The position numbers and the translations under genes are program-made. From NCBI RefSeq assembly GCF_014195505.1, contig NZ_JACIBV010000001.1, forward strand, positions 7,688,001 through 7,752,000: a stretch of 64,000 bases of DNA, written 5' to 3'. The stretch comes from Nonomuraea dietziae. GTDB taxonomy: Bacteria > Actinomycetota > Actinomycetes > Streptosporangiales > Streptosporangiaceae. Of this stretch, positions 1-8,276 are shown in pieces. Position 1 is the first letter of the stretch; every line of letters begins with the position of its first letter. The notes below the pieces were generated by a model. It saw only the letters and a program-made list of their open reading frames with translations, made no database searches and was not told the DNA's origin.

Positions 1-1252
1 GGGCCTCGGCGACGCGGCCGACGCCGATGACGTGGGCGGCCTGGCGCAGAGTCAGCCCGCGCGCCGCGGCGACCGATTTCACCTCCGAGAAGGCGCCTTC
101 CATCAGGTCGCGCAGCCTCACCTCGACCTCGCTGGCGCTCCAGGAGTAGGCCTGCATGTTCTGCACCCATTCCAGGTACGACACGATCACCCCGCCCGCG
201 TTGGCCAGGATGTCGGGGACGATCGTGGTGCCCTGCGCTGCGAGGATCTCGTCGGCCTCGGGCGTCGTCGGCCCGTTGGCGCCCTCGACGATGAGCCTGG
301 CCCTGACGTGAGGCGCGTTCGAGGCGGTGATGGCTCCTTCGAGCGCGGCGGGGACCAGCACGTCGACGTCCAGCTCCAGCAGCTCGTCGTGGGCGAGCGC
401 GTCCGCGTGGCGGTAGCCGGCGACGCTGCCGGTCTCCGTCACCCAGGCGCGCAGGTCGGCCACGTCGAGGCCCGAGGAGTTGTGGACGGCGCCGCTGACG
501 TCCGACACCGCCACGACCCGCGCGCCCGCGTCGGCGAGGTACTGCGCGGCCAGCGCGCCGACCTTGCCGAAGCCCTGGACGGCGACGGTGACGCCCTCGG
601 GGGAGCGGCCGAGCGCGGTCAGCGTCGCGATCTGCACGCCGCGCGAGGTCGCCCCCGTACGGCCCAACGACCCGCCCAACGTCATCGGCTTGCCGGTGAC
701 GACACCGGGCACCGAGTACCCGGCGTTGACGCTGTAGGTGTCCATGATCCACGCCATGGTCTGCTCGTCGGTGCCGACGTCGGGCGCGGGGATGTCCTTC
801 TCGGGGCCGATGAGCGGCAGGATCTCGTTGACGTAGCGGCGGGTCAGCCGCTCGAGCTCGCGCGTGCTGAGCACGGTGGGGTCGACGGAGACGCCGCCCT
901 TGGCACCGCCGTACGGAATGCCCACCAGCGCGCACTTCCACGTCATCCACATGGCCAGCGCGGTGACCTCGTGGATGTCGGTGGAGGGGTGGAAGCGGAT
1001 GCCGCCCTTGGCGGGTCCGCGCGAGACGTTGTGCTGGACCCGGAAGCCCTGCACCACGTCGAGGCTGCCGTCCTCCCGGCGGACGGGAACCGAGACGGTC
1101 AGCGAGCGGCGCGGCGTGGCGAGCATCGTGCGCAGCCCGTCGTCGAGACCGAGCTCCTCGGCGGCCTGGCCGAGCTGGTGGAGAGCGGAGTCGAGGGCCT
1201 GTTGTCCAGGGGTGATCAGGGCCGGCGTCCTTGACGGCACCATGACGCTCAT
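1..1252 (-). CDS. gdhA: Glutamate dehydrogenase (Glu/Leu/Phe/Val dehydrogenase family), 3' end outside window
   Basis: Reads from 1252 to the left edge without a stop (417 codons visible). It interconverts glutamate and 2-oxoglutarate plus ammonia in the cytoplasm. Visible family marks are GPAKGGIRFHPS, the substrate/catalytic lysine region CALVGIPYGGAKGG, the APDVGT loop and the NAD(P)-binding turn GFGKVG, in the order expected for this family. The ATG at 1252 is preceded by AGGAGG about 10 nt upstream; an in-frame ATG three codons later is a weaker alternative. The family call is firm; glutamate rather than another amino acid is inferred from overall similarity. It is divergent from the phosphatase gene starting at 1436, so 1253-1435 must hold both promoters. 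Confidence 0.93.
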   Translation of the reverse strand, partial: MSVMVPSRTPALITPGQQALDSALHQLGQAAEELGLDDGLRTMLATPRRSLTVSVPVRREDGSLDVVQGFRVQHNVSRGPAKGGIRFHPSTDIHEVTALAMWMTWKCALVGIPYGGAKGGVSVDPTVLSTRELERLTRRYVNEILPLIGPEKDIPAPDVGTDEQTMAWIMDTYSVNAGYSVPGVVTGKPMTLGGSLGRTGATSRGVQIATLTALGRSPEGVTVAVQGFGKVGALAAQYLADAGARVVAVSDVSGAVHNSSGLDVADLRAWVTETGSVAGYRHADALAHDELLELDVDVLVPAALEGAITASNAPHVRARLIVEGANGPTTPEADEILAAQGTTIVPDILANAGGVIVSYLEWVQNMQAYSWSASEVEVRLRDLMEGAFSEVKSVAAARGLTLRQAAHVIGVGRVAEA

Positions 1253-1435
1253 GGAAGGAGTTCCTCCTGTTATGTACGCCCAAATGAGGGAAAAGCGCCA
1301 TTGCTCAACCCGTGGGCGGTTCTGTAGGCGATCAGCCTAGCCAGAATCCAAGCCGGACATGAGCACTATGGGAACGTGCCACTCTGGCAGTCTTGAGAGT
1401 GAAACCGCGCCGAATTGTCACAACGAAGGACTCGG

Positions 1436-2947
1436 ATGTCATCTTTGGTCGTCGGTCCGATGCTGCGTTACGTCGACTCCACCCGCGCCTCCATCTGGGT
1501 GGAGACGTCCGAGCCCTGCGTGGTCACGGTGTGCGGGCGGTGGGGGACCCCGACGTTCGCCGTGCACGGACACCACTACGCGATCGTCGATCTGGAGGGG
1601 TTCGAGGGGGAGTACACCGTCGAGCTGAACGGCGAGCAGGTGTGGCCCGAGAGCGACAGGCCCAGCCGTATCAGGCTGCTGCCGCCCGAGGGGCCGGAGA
1701 GGGTGATGTTCGGCTCGTGCCGCACCAGCGTGCCCCATGACGCGGCGCACACCGCCACGCACGGGGTGGACGTGCTGCGCGCCTACGCCCGCAGCGGGGA
1801 GCCGCTGCCCGACCTGCTGCTGATGCTCGGCGACCAGGTCTACGCCGACAAACCCTCGCCAAGGATGCTGGAGTTCATCGCGGGGCGCAGGAAGCCGGGT
1901 GAGGAGCCCGCCAAGGAGATCGCCGACTTCGAGGAGTACGCCGAGCTCTACAGGACCGCCTGGAGCGACCCCGACATCAGGTGGCTGCTGTCGACCGTGC
2001 CGACGGCGATGATCTTCGACGACCACGACCTGCGCGACGACTGGAACACCTCCAAGGACTGGCGCATCAAGATGGCCAGGACGAGCTGGTGGCGCAGGCG
2101 GGTCGTGGCGGGGCTCGGGGCCTACTGGGTCTACCAGCACCTGGGCAACCTCTCACCGGAGGAGCGCGCGGACGACCCGCTGCTGGCGGCGCTGCGCGCG
2201 GGCGAGGGCGCCACGGCACTGGACGAGTTCGCCTACCAGGCCGACGCCGAGCCGACCAGCAACAGGTGGAGCTACGCCCGCGACCTCGGCCACTCCAGGC
2301 TCATCATCATCGACACCCGGTGCGCCAGGCAGCTGACCCCCCGCGACCGCAGGATGCTCGACGCGGGGGAGTGGGCCTGGCTGGAGGAGCAGATCGAGGG
2401 GGCGAGCGGGCGGTTGATCATCGGCTCGTCGATCCCGTTCCTGCTGCCCGAGGGCGTCCACTTCGTGCAGAACTGGAACGAGGCGCTGTGCGACGGGAAG
2501 TGGGGCAGGCTGGTCGCGCGGGCGTCCGAGATCTTCAGGCAGGCCTTCGACCTGGAGCACTGGGGCGCCTTCCGTCGTTCCTTCGACGACCTGTCCAGGC
2601 TCCTGATCAAGATCGACAAGCCGGTCTTCATCCTCTCGGGCGATGTGCACTACTCCTACCTGGCGCAGGCTCCGGGGCGGATCTACCAGGTCGTGTGCTC
2701 CCCGATCCGCAACCCGCTGAGCATGGCGCTGCGCCTGGCCAACATCTTCACCCAGTTCGGCGTCGCCACGCTCATCGGCGGCACGCTCGCCAGGCTCGCC
2801 CGCATCCCCCGCCCGCCGTTCCGGTGGAAGGTGACCAAGGGGCCGATGTTCCAGAACGCGCTCGCGTCGCTGGACTTCTCCGACAAGGTCACCGTTACCT
2901 GGTACGGCGAGACGCTGGATCCGCTAGAAACTGTGCATGACCTCTGA
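1436..2947 (+). CDS. PhoD-like metallophosphatase (alkaline phosphatase D family)
   Basis: 503 aa. An N-terminal beta-sandwich-like region is followed by a PhoD-type dinuclear metallophosphatase core: FGSCRTS, MLGDQVYAD, FDDHDLRDDW, IIIDTR and LSGDVHYSY appear in order and supply the metal-binding Asp/His/Asn residues. No signal peptide is visible, so it is probably cytoplasmic, unlike secreted Bacillus PhoD. The ATG at 1436 is chosen because GAAGGA lies 5 nt upstream; an in-frame TTG seven codons earlier is possible. The stop overlaps the next gene by 11 nt, so the two are probably co-translated. The substrate is unknown. Confidence 0.9.
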   Translation: MSSLVVGPMLRYVDSTRASIWVETSEPCVVTVCGRWGTPTFAVHGHHYAIVDLEGFEGEYTVELNGEQVWPESDRPSRIRLLPPEGPERVMFGSCRTSVPHDAAHTATHGVDVLRAYARSGEPLPDLLLMLGDQVYADKPSPRMLEFIAGRRKPGEEPAKEIADFEEYAELYRTAWSDPDIRWLLSTVPTAMIFDDHDLRDDWNTSKDWRIKMARTSWWRRRVVAGLGAYWVYQHLGNLSPEERADDPLLAALRAGEGATALDEFAYQADAEPTSNRWSYARDLGHSRLIIIDTRCARQLTPRDRRMLDAGEWAWLEEQIEGASGRLIIGSSIPFLLPEGVHFVQNWNEALCDGKWGRLVARASEIFRQAFDLEHWGAFRRSFDDLSRLLIKIDKPVFILSGDVHYSYLAQAPGRIYQVVCSPIRNPLSMALRLANIFTQFGVATLIGGTLARLARIPRPPFRWKVTKGPMFQNALASLDFSDKVTVTWYGETLDPLETVHDL

Positions 2948-3638
2948 CCAATATGCCGTGGCTGTCCCTTTCTATGACTTGTGGCATGAGGACGGGCACG
3001 TGCCCGAGATCCGGGAGAAGCTGCCTGCGCTGGTGAAGGGCTCGGTGCTGGAGATCGGCGCGGGTACCGGCCTCATCACCGAGGTCATCGCCGACGCGAC
3101 CGACGGCGAGATCTTCGCCCTAGAGCCCTCGCTCGGCATGCGCTCGGTGCTGCTGTCCAGGCTCGCGGGCCGGCGCGAGCTGCTGGAGCGGGTGACCGTC
3201 CTGCCGTACGGCGCGCTCGACGTCGAGCTCGACGAGCCGGTTGACATGATCGTGATGATCTCCGTCCTCTACTCGATCGAGGACCGCGCGAGCCTCTGGG
3301 CGACCCTCGCCAGGCAGCTCGTCCCCGGAGGGCGGCTGGTGTTCAACTTCAGGGAGCGAGAGGCCCCGACGCCCGGCGACGACGCGGAGATGGCCTCCTA
3401 CCGTGTCGGCAGGCACACCTACGAACTGTGGGGCAGGACGCTCGAGGTCGAGGGCGAGCGCATCTCGGCCCGCTTCCGCTACGTGATCAGGCACGGCGGC
3501 GAGGTCATCAGCGAGGACGTCGTCGACAGCGTCACCCGCAGGCCCTCGCTCGCCACCCTGGTCGCCGAGCTGACCGAGGCGGGCTTCACGCGGGAGGACG
3601 CGCCCGAGGGGCTGCTCGTGTGGGGGCTCGAAAAGTAG
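2937..3638 (+). CDS. Class I SAM-dependent methyltransferase
   Basis: 233 aa. A Rossmann methyltransferase with motif I VLEIGAGTGLITEVI near residue 40, the acidic ribose-binding position in FALEPS, and a motif IV-like VDMIVMISVLYSI. It transfers a methyl group from S-adenosylmethionine to an unknown acceptor in the cytoplasm. It starts inside the end of the phosphatase gene (11-nt overlap), so the pair is likely one operon. Nothing in the sequence identifies a substrate, and small-molecule acceptors look more likely than nucleic acid because no extra RNA/DNA-binding domain is present. Confidence 0.88.
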   Translation: MTSDQYAVAVPFYDLWHEDGHVPEIREKLPALVKGSVLEIGAGTGLITEVIADATDGEIFALEPSLGMRSVLLSRLAGRRELLERVTVLPYGALDVELDEPVDMIVMISVLYSIEDRASLWATLARQLVPGGRLVFNFREREAPTPGDDAEMASYRVGRHTYELWGRTLEVEGERISARFRYVIRHGGEVISEDVVDSVTRRPSLATLVAELTEAGFTREDAPEGLLVWGLEK

Positions 3639-3698
3639 GTGGAACCGGACTCCGGCCTGCGGCCAAGTACTGATTGACCGCAGAAAGGACTCCCTCCC

Positions 3699-4280
3699 GT
3701 GGTGATGGCGCAGGCGTTGGACGACGCGACGCTGGTCGGACAGTCGATGAGCGAACCCGAGATGTTCGCGACGCTGTTCGACCGGCACGCCGATGAGATC
3801 TTCAGGTACGCCGCACGGCGGCTCGGCCCCGAACTGGCCGAGGACGCCGTGGGCGAGGTGTTCCTCGCCGCCTTCCGCGGCAGGGCGCGCTACGACCGCA
3901 CGCGACCGGACGCCAGGCCATGGCTGTACGGCATCGCGACCAACGTCGTGGCGCAGCACCGCAGGGCAGAGCGCCGCCGTACCCAGGCCATGGCACGGCT
4001 GGCGCCCGACAGGCCCGGATCCTTCGACGAGCGAAGCGCCGACCGTGTCACCGCCGAGCAGCTTCAGCCCAGGCTCGCCAAGGCGCTCACGCGGCTCTCG
4101 GCGGCCGAACGGGATCTGTTGCTGCTGGTGGCGTGGGCGGACCTGACCTACGAGGACGTGGCGCTCGCGCTGGACATCCCCGTCGGCACGGTCCGCTCCC
4201 GGCTGCACCGGCTCAGGACCAAGGTGCGCAGGGCCCTCGGCGGCATCGACCCTTTCCGAGAGGAGCCCGAGCATGGATGA
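3699..4280 (+). CDS. ECF-type RNA polymerase sigma factor (sigma-70 family)
   Basis: 193 aa. Region 2 (FDRHADEIFRYAARRLG, then AEDAVGEVFLAAF and RPWLYGIATNVV) and region 4 (LSAAERDLLLLVAWADLTYEDVA, then PVGTVRSRLHRLR) are both clear. It directs core RNA polymerase to a specific promoter set. The GTG at 3699 has AAGGA 9 nt upstream; GTG 3702 and ATG 3705 are in frame. It overlaps the next gene, a membrane protein of the type that accompanies such sigma factors, by 8 nt, so the two probably form a sigma/regulator unit. Confidence 0.93.
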   Translation: MVMAQALDDATLVGQSMSEPEMFATLFDRHADEIFRYAARRLGPELAEDAVGEVFLAAFRGRARYDRTRPDARPWLYGIATNVVAQHRRAERRRTQAMARLAPDRPGSFDERSADRVTAEQLQPRLAKALTRLSAAERDLLLLVAWADLTYEDVALALDIPVGTVRSRLHRLRTKVRRALGGIDPFREEPEHG

Positions 4281-5469
4281 CGAGATCAGGATGTTCGCCG
4301 AGGGACGCCCGGACGTCCCGCCGTACCCGCGGGAGGCGCGCGAGGCCGCGCGCAGGCGGCTGCTGGAGGAGACCAGGGCCAGGCGCGGATTCAGACTTCC
4401 GCGCCTGGGCTGGCAGGCCGCGGGGGCCTTCGGGCTGACCGTGGCGCTGGTCGGCGGCGTGGCGTTCACGCTGTCGTCCACCCAGCGGGACGGCACGGCG
4501 GCCCGTCCCGCGGGGGCGGTCACGGTGGCACCTCCCACGGAAGCGGTCACGGTGGAGGCGGGCGGCGAGCTCGACCCGAAGCCGGGGCAGTTCGTCCTGG
4601 TGGAGTCGGAGACGATGTACCCCTCCTACTCCTTCGGGGAGCAGGAGTCGCGCCACCTCTACAGGACCAAGCGGCAGCTGTGGCGCTCGGTGGACGCCAG
4701 CGCCGACGGGCTGATGTCGATCGAGGGCATGGAGCCCAGGCAGTTCCCCGGCTGGCCGCTGCCGGAGCATGCACAGAAGTGGAAGGGGACCGACTGGCAC
4801 AGCCTGGCCTCGTGCCCCGACACTCTGGGCGCCTTCCGCAACGACTACGCCTTCCTGTCCACCCTGCCGGACGATCCCGAGCGCATGAAGGACTTCCTCG
4901 CCCAGCGGGCCAAGAACACCAACGACGACGCCTTCCGCGCCGCGGCCGACCTGATCAGGGAGACCTACGTGCCGAAGGCGCAGCGCGCCGCGCTGTTCGC
5001 CGCGATGAAGGGGCTGCCGGGGGTGGAGGTCGCCGAAGGCGTGGAGGACGCGGCGGGTCGCAAGGGGACCGCTCTCGGCAGGGCGGCGCCCGAGCAGGGA
5101 ACGGTGGAGCAGCTCATCTTCGACCCTGAGACGTTCGCGTTCATGGGCGAGCGGGGCACGGTCGTCGACGAGAAGGCCGCGGGGGCTCCGGTAGGCACGC
5201 TGCTGTCTCTCACGGCCCAGACGGCGGTCTCGGTCGTGGACACCCTGCCCGACGCTCCGACGGCGGGGCACGACAGCGCGTGCGATCCGAAGCCGACCCC
5301 GACAGGGACGGCGCCCGGCGTCGAGCCCACGCCCATCCCCTCGCCTCCGGCGAAGTCGGGTCGCTCGGCCGACCCCTCGGCGCCGGAGTCGGTCGAGCCC
5401 ACCCCCGTTCCGACCGAGACGCCGAGCGATCCCGCGACGGCCACTGTCGTGCCCACCAGGACGGGCTGA
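4273..5469 (+). CDS. CU044_5270-family membrane protein, partner of the upstream ECF sigma factor
   Basis: 398 aa. A short cytoplasmic N-terminus rich in Arg/Glu (about 40 residues), one membrane segment around AAGAFGLTVALVGGVAFTL, then a large outside domain ending in a Pro/Thr/Ser-rich tail (PTPTGTAPG, PTPIPSPP, PTPVPTETPS). This architecture, coded directly behind an ECF sigma factor with an 8-nt overlap, is typical of actinobacterial CU044_5270 proteins. An anti-sigma or signal-sensing role is inferred from position and topology; no canonical zinc anti-sigma motif is visible. Confidence 0.85.
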   Translation: MDDEIRMFAEGRPDVPPYPREAREAARRRLLEETRARRGFRLPRLGWQAAGAFGLTVALVGGVAFTLSSTQRDGTAARPAGAVTVAPPTEAVTVEAGGELDPKPGQFVLVESETMYPSYSFGEQESRHLYRTKRQLWRSVDASADGLMSIEGMEPRQFPGWPLPEHAQKWKGTDWHSLASCPDTLGAFRNDYAFLSTLPDDPERMKDFLAQRAKNTNDDAFRAAADLIRETYVPKAQRAALFAAMKGLPGVEVAEGVEDAAGRKGTALGRAAPEQGTVEQLIFDPETFAFMGERGTVVDEKAAGAPVGTLLSLTAQTAVSVVDTLPDAPTAGHDSACDPKPTPTGTAPGVEPTPIPSPPAKSGRSADPSAPESVEPTPVPTETPSDPATATVVPTRTG

Positions 5470-5477
5470 CCCCAGAA

Positions 5478-5512
5478 GGTACGGCTCCCGCCCTCGCGGC
5501 GCGAGCCGTACC
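5478..5512. terminator. Hairpin between convergent genes
   Basis: GGTACGGCTC (5478-5487) pairs perfectly with GAGCCGTACC (5503-5512) across a 15-nt loop. It sits in the 54-bp gap between the sigma-operon stop and the rocD stop, where a bidirectional terminator is expected. There is no long T tract, which is common in high-GC actinomycetes. Confidence 0.6.
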
Positions 5513-5523
5513 CCCCTTGGGCG

Positions 5524-6732
5524 CTACCTGAACGAGGCGATCGCGTCGGCCAGCTGGTCCACGGCCCACAGGAGATCCTCCTGCGAGATCACGATCGGCG
5601 GAGCGAGCCTGATCGTGGAGCCGTGGGTGTCCTTGGCCAGCACGCCGCGCGCCATCAGCGCCTTGGACACCTCACGCCCCGTGGCCAGCGAGGGGTCGAT
5701 GTCGACGCCGGCCCACAGTCCCCGCCCGCGTACGGTGACCACGCCGTGGCCGATCATCTCGCGCAGCCTGGCGTGCAGCACCTCGCCGAGCTGGGCGGCG
5801 CGCTCCTGGAACTCGCCGGTGTTAAGGATCTCGATCACGGCGTTGCCCACCGCGCACGCCAGCGGGTTGCCGCCGAAGGTGGAGCCGTGCTGGCCAGGCT
5901 TGATCACGCCGAGCACGTCCTCGTCGGCCGCGATGGCGCTGACCGGCACCACCCCGCCGCCCAGAGCCTTGCCCAGGATGTACATGTCGGGCACGACGCC
6001 CTCGTGGTCGCAGGCGAAGGTCTTGCCGGTGCGGCCGAGCCCGGACTGGATCTCATCGGCGATCATCAGGATGCCCTGCGAGGTGCACAGCTCACGCACC
6101 TGGCGCAGGTAGCCGTCCGGCGGCACCAGCACGCCCGCCTCGCCCTGGATCGGCTCCAGCAGCACCGCCACCGTGTTGGCGTCGATCGCGTCGCGGATCG
6201 CCTCGACCGAGCCGTACTTCACGACCGTGAACCCGGGCGTGTAGGGCCCGAAGTCGTCGTGCGCGTCGGGATCGGTGGAGAAGCTGATGATCGTGGTGGT
6301 GCGGCCGTGGAAGTTGTCCTCCATCACGATGATGTTGGCCTGCTCGGGGGCGACGCCCTTGACCTGGTAGCCCCACTTACGGGCGACCTTGATCGCGGTC
6401 TCGACGGCCTCGGCGCCGGTGTTCATCGGCAGGATCATGTCCTTGCCGGTCAGGTCGCCCAGCCCGGCGCAGAAGGCGGCGAACTGGTCGTGGTAGAACG
6501 CTCTGCTGGTCAGGGTGAGGTTGTCGAGCTGCTCGTGCGCCGTCTGGAGGATCTTCGGGTTGCCGTGGCCGAAGTTGAGGCTGGAATAACCGGACAGGAA
6601 GTCCAGGTAACGCCTGCCCTCCACGTCGGTCACCCAGGCGCCGTGCGCCTCGTGGATGACGATGGGCAGCGGGTGATAGTTGTGGGCGCTGCGGCGCTCG
6701 CTCACGCCGATGTGTTCTGCGCTCGTGGTCAT
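5524..6732 (-). CDS. rocD: Ornithine--oxo-acid transaminase
   Basis: 402 aa. Class III PLP aminotransferase that moves the delta-amino group of ornithine to 2-oxoglutarate, giving glutamate semialdehyde. Visible marks are RRYLDFLSGYSSLNFGH, MNTGAEAVETAIK, the PLP region IADEIQSGLGRTGK, the Schiff-base lysine in ILGKALGGG, and GSTFGGNPLAC. Length and sequence fit RocD rather than 4-aminobutyrate or acetylornithine transaminase. It lies 1 nt behind ddaH and downstream of an Lrp-type regulator, so the three genes look like an arginine/ornithine catabolic unit. Confidence 0.94.
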   Translation of the reverse strand: MTTSAEHIGVSERRSAHNYHPLPIVIHEAHGAWVTDVEGRRYLDFLSGYSSLNFGHGNPKILQTAHEQLDNLTLTSRAFYHDQFAAFCAGLGDLTGKDMILPMNTGAEAVETAIKVARKWGYQVKGVAPEQANIIVMEDNFHGRTTTIISFSTDPDAHDDFGPYTPGFTVVKYGSVEAIRDAIDANTVAVLLEPIQGEAGVLVPPDGYLRQVRELCTSQGILMIADEIQSGLGRTGKTFACDHEGVVPDMYILGKALGGGVVPVSAIAADEDVLGVIKPGQHGSTFGGNPLACAVGNAVIEILNTGEFQERAAQLGEVLHARLREMIGHGVVTVRGRGLWAGVDIDPSLATGREVSKALMARGVLAKDTHGSTIRLAPPIVISQEDLLWAVDQLADAIASFR

Positions 6733-6733
6733 G

Positions 6734-7531
6734 TCAGTTTTCCCCCCTGATTTCCAGTGTGCAGCACTTGGGACCCCCGCCTGCCTTGCGCAACTCGGAG
6801 AGCTCGACGGGGATCACCTCGTATCCGCGCCGCTTGAGGTCCAGCTGGAGGTCGTGGGCCTCCGAGTTGATCACGATGTGCTCGCCGTCGCTGACCGCGT
6901 TGAGGCCGAGCACCTCGGCGTCGTCGGCGCCCGCGATCACGGCGTCGGGGAACATCCTGCGCAGGACGCGGAGGCTCCCCTCGGAGAACGCTCCAGGGTA
7001 GTAGGCGATATTCCGCCCGTGCAGGGGGAACAGCGCGGTGTCGAGGTGGTAGAAGCGCGGGTCCACCAGCGTCAGCGAGACGACGGGGCGGCCGAGGAAC
7101 TCCTGCGCCTCGCCGTGCGCCTCCCGCGAGGTGCGGAAGCCGGTGCCCGCCAGGATCACCTCGTCCATCGCGAGGAAGTCGCCCTCGCCCTCGTTCACGT
7201 GGACCGCCTCGTGCGTCGGGAAGCCGCGCTCGGCGAACCAGTTCAGGTAGGCGGGGCCCTCGGCGGCCCGCTCGGGGAAGGCGAAGCGCGCGCCGTAGAC
7301 CCTGCCGCCCGCCACGAGCGCGCCGTTGGCCGCGAACACCATGTCGGGCAGGCCCTCGATCGGGTCGATCAGGCTGACCGTGTGACCGAGAGCCTCGTAG
7401 GCGGCTTTCAACCCCTCCCACTGCCTGACGGCCACGTCGCGGTCGGCGCCCGCCTCCGGGTCCATCCACGGATTGATCGCGTACTCCACCGTGAAGAAGT
7501 CAGGGCGGCACATCAGGTAGTGCTTGGGCAT
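6734..7531 (-). CDS. ddaH: Dimethylargininase-type amidinohydrolase
   Basis: 265 aa. Belongs to the guanidino-group-modifying (pentein) family. MCRPDFFTVEYAINPWM, DMVFAANGAL, NEGEGDF, DPRFYHLDTALFPL and the C-terminal GGPKCCT catalytic Cys fit dimethylarginine dimethylaminohydrolase and related arginine-degrading enzymes. It hydrolyses a guanidinium group to release citrulline or ornithine plus ammonia; the exact substrate (methylarginine or arginine) cannot be told from sequence. ATG 7531 is preferred over an upstream in-frame start because GGAG lies 7 nt before it. It is followed 2 nt later by rocD, which would consume the ornithine. Confidence 0.88.
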   Translation of the reverse strand: MPKHYLMCRPDFFTVEYAINPWMDPEAGADRDVAVRQWEGLKAAYEALGHTVSLIDPIEGLPDMVFAANGALVAGGRVYGARFAFPERAAEGPAYLNWFAERGFPTHEAVHVNEGEGDFLAMDEVILAGTGFRTSREAHGEAQEFLGRPVVSLTLVDPRFYHLDTALFPLHGRNIAYYPGAFSEGSLRVLRRMFPDAVIAGADDAEVLGLNAVSDGEHIVINSEAHDLQLDLKRRGYEVIPVELSELRKAGGGPKCCTLEIRGEN

Positions 7532-7579
7532 GCTGCGGCTCCAACGTCGAAGGGGACGCCGCAAGCCTAGGAACAGCGT

Positions 7580-8092
7580 TTACGCAGGCCAAGCTGCTGG
7601 TATTGCGTGTCCGCGCGGGTCCGTTGCGTCTTGCCGCCGCGTCGCGCCGATTCGTTGCGCGTCGTCCACCAGGCGGGAGAGCACGATCGAGCTCTTGGTC
7701 CTGACGACGAACGGCTCGGCCGCGATCCGCTCGATGACCCGCTCGACATGGCGCACGTCGGTGGCCCTGATGTGCAGCAGCGCGTCGGCCTCGCCGGTGA
7801 TCGTGCACGCCGAGACGACCTCGGGATGCTGGGCGACGGCGATGCCGATCGCCGAGGGTGAGGTCTTGCCCTGGCAGAACAGCTCGACGTACGCCTCGGT
7901 GGTCCAGCCCAGCGCCTGGGGCGAGATGCGGGCGCTGAAGCCGGTGATCGCGCCGGTCTCCCTCAGCCGGTCCACCCTGCGCTTCACCGCTGACGCCGAC
8001 AGCCCGATCCTGTGCCCGATTTCCGCATATGTCGCCCGGGCATCCTCGACGAGGGCCCCGATAATGTCCCGATCCAACCGATCCAGTTCCAC
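7580..8092 (-). CDS. Lrp/AsnC-family transcriptional regulator
   Basis: 170 aa from the chosen GTG. The N-terminal winged HTH has LDRDIIGALVEDARATYAEI and LSASAVKRRVDRLRETGAI; the C-terminal RAM ligand domain follows (VVSACTITGEADALLHIRA). It probably controls ddaH-rocD, which lie just downstream on the same strand. GTG 8092 gives the usual family N-terminus; an ATG at 8152 would add 20 residues that do not resemble the family. The region just before 8092 contains a perfect 12-bp palindrome that may be an operator. Confidence 0.87.
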   Translation of the reverse strand: MELDRLDRDIIGALVEDARATYAEIGHRIGLSASAVKRRVDRLRETGAITGFSARISPQALGWTTEAYVELFCQGKTSPSAIGIAVAQHPEVVSACTITGEADALLHIRATDVRHVERVIERIAAEPFVVRTKSSIVLSRLVDDAQRIGATRRQDATDPRGHAIPAAWPA

Positions 8093-8097
8093 GTCCC

Positions 8098-8109
8098 CCT
8101 GTATACAGG
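8098..8109. promoter_or_regulatory. Perfect 12-bp palindrome CCTGTATACAGG before the Lrp-type gene
   Basis: Lies 6 nt upstream of the chosen GTG of the Lrp/AsnC gene, overlapping its ribosome-binding region. The core TGTATACA also occurs before the formate dehydrogenase operon at 29985-29994, so it could bind the same GntR-type protein, or be an unrelated operator. Confidence 0.5.
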
Positions 8110-8276
8110 CTTGCCCGTACGACAGGCCGCGCCGGTCACCTCCAGCCCTCATCGAGTCGGCGGAGGGGCCCTCGGCAGGGCCCGGCGAGGTTCCCCGATA
8201 CCCGACACCGACAAATCCGTCACGGCTCCGAAGTCAGCGTTTAGCATCAAACTACGCGGACCGCGTTGGAGGCCTG

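Noticed and set aside
32..1234. Long open frame on the plus strand opposite the glutamate dehydrogenase
   Set aside because: Mirror frame of a high-GC gene; the minus-strand product matches the dehydrogenase family from end to end.
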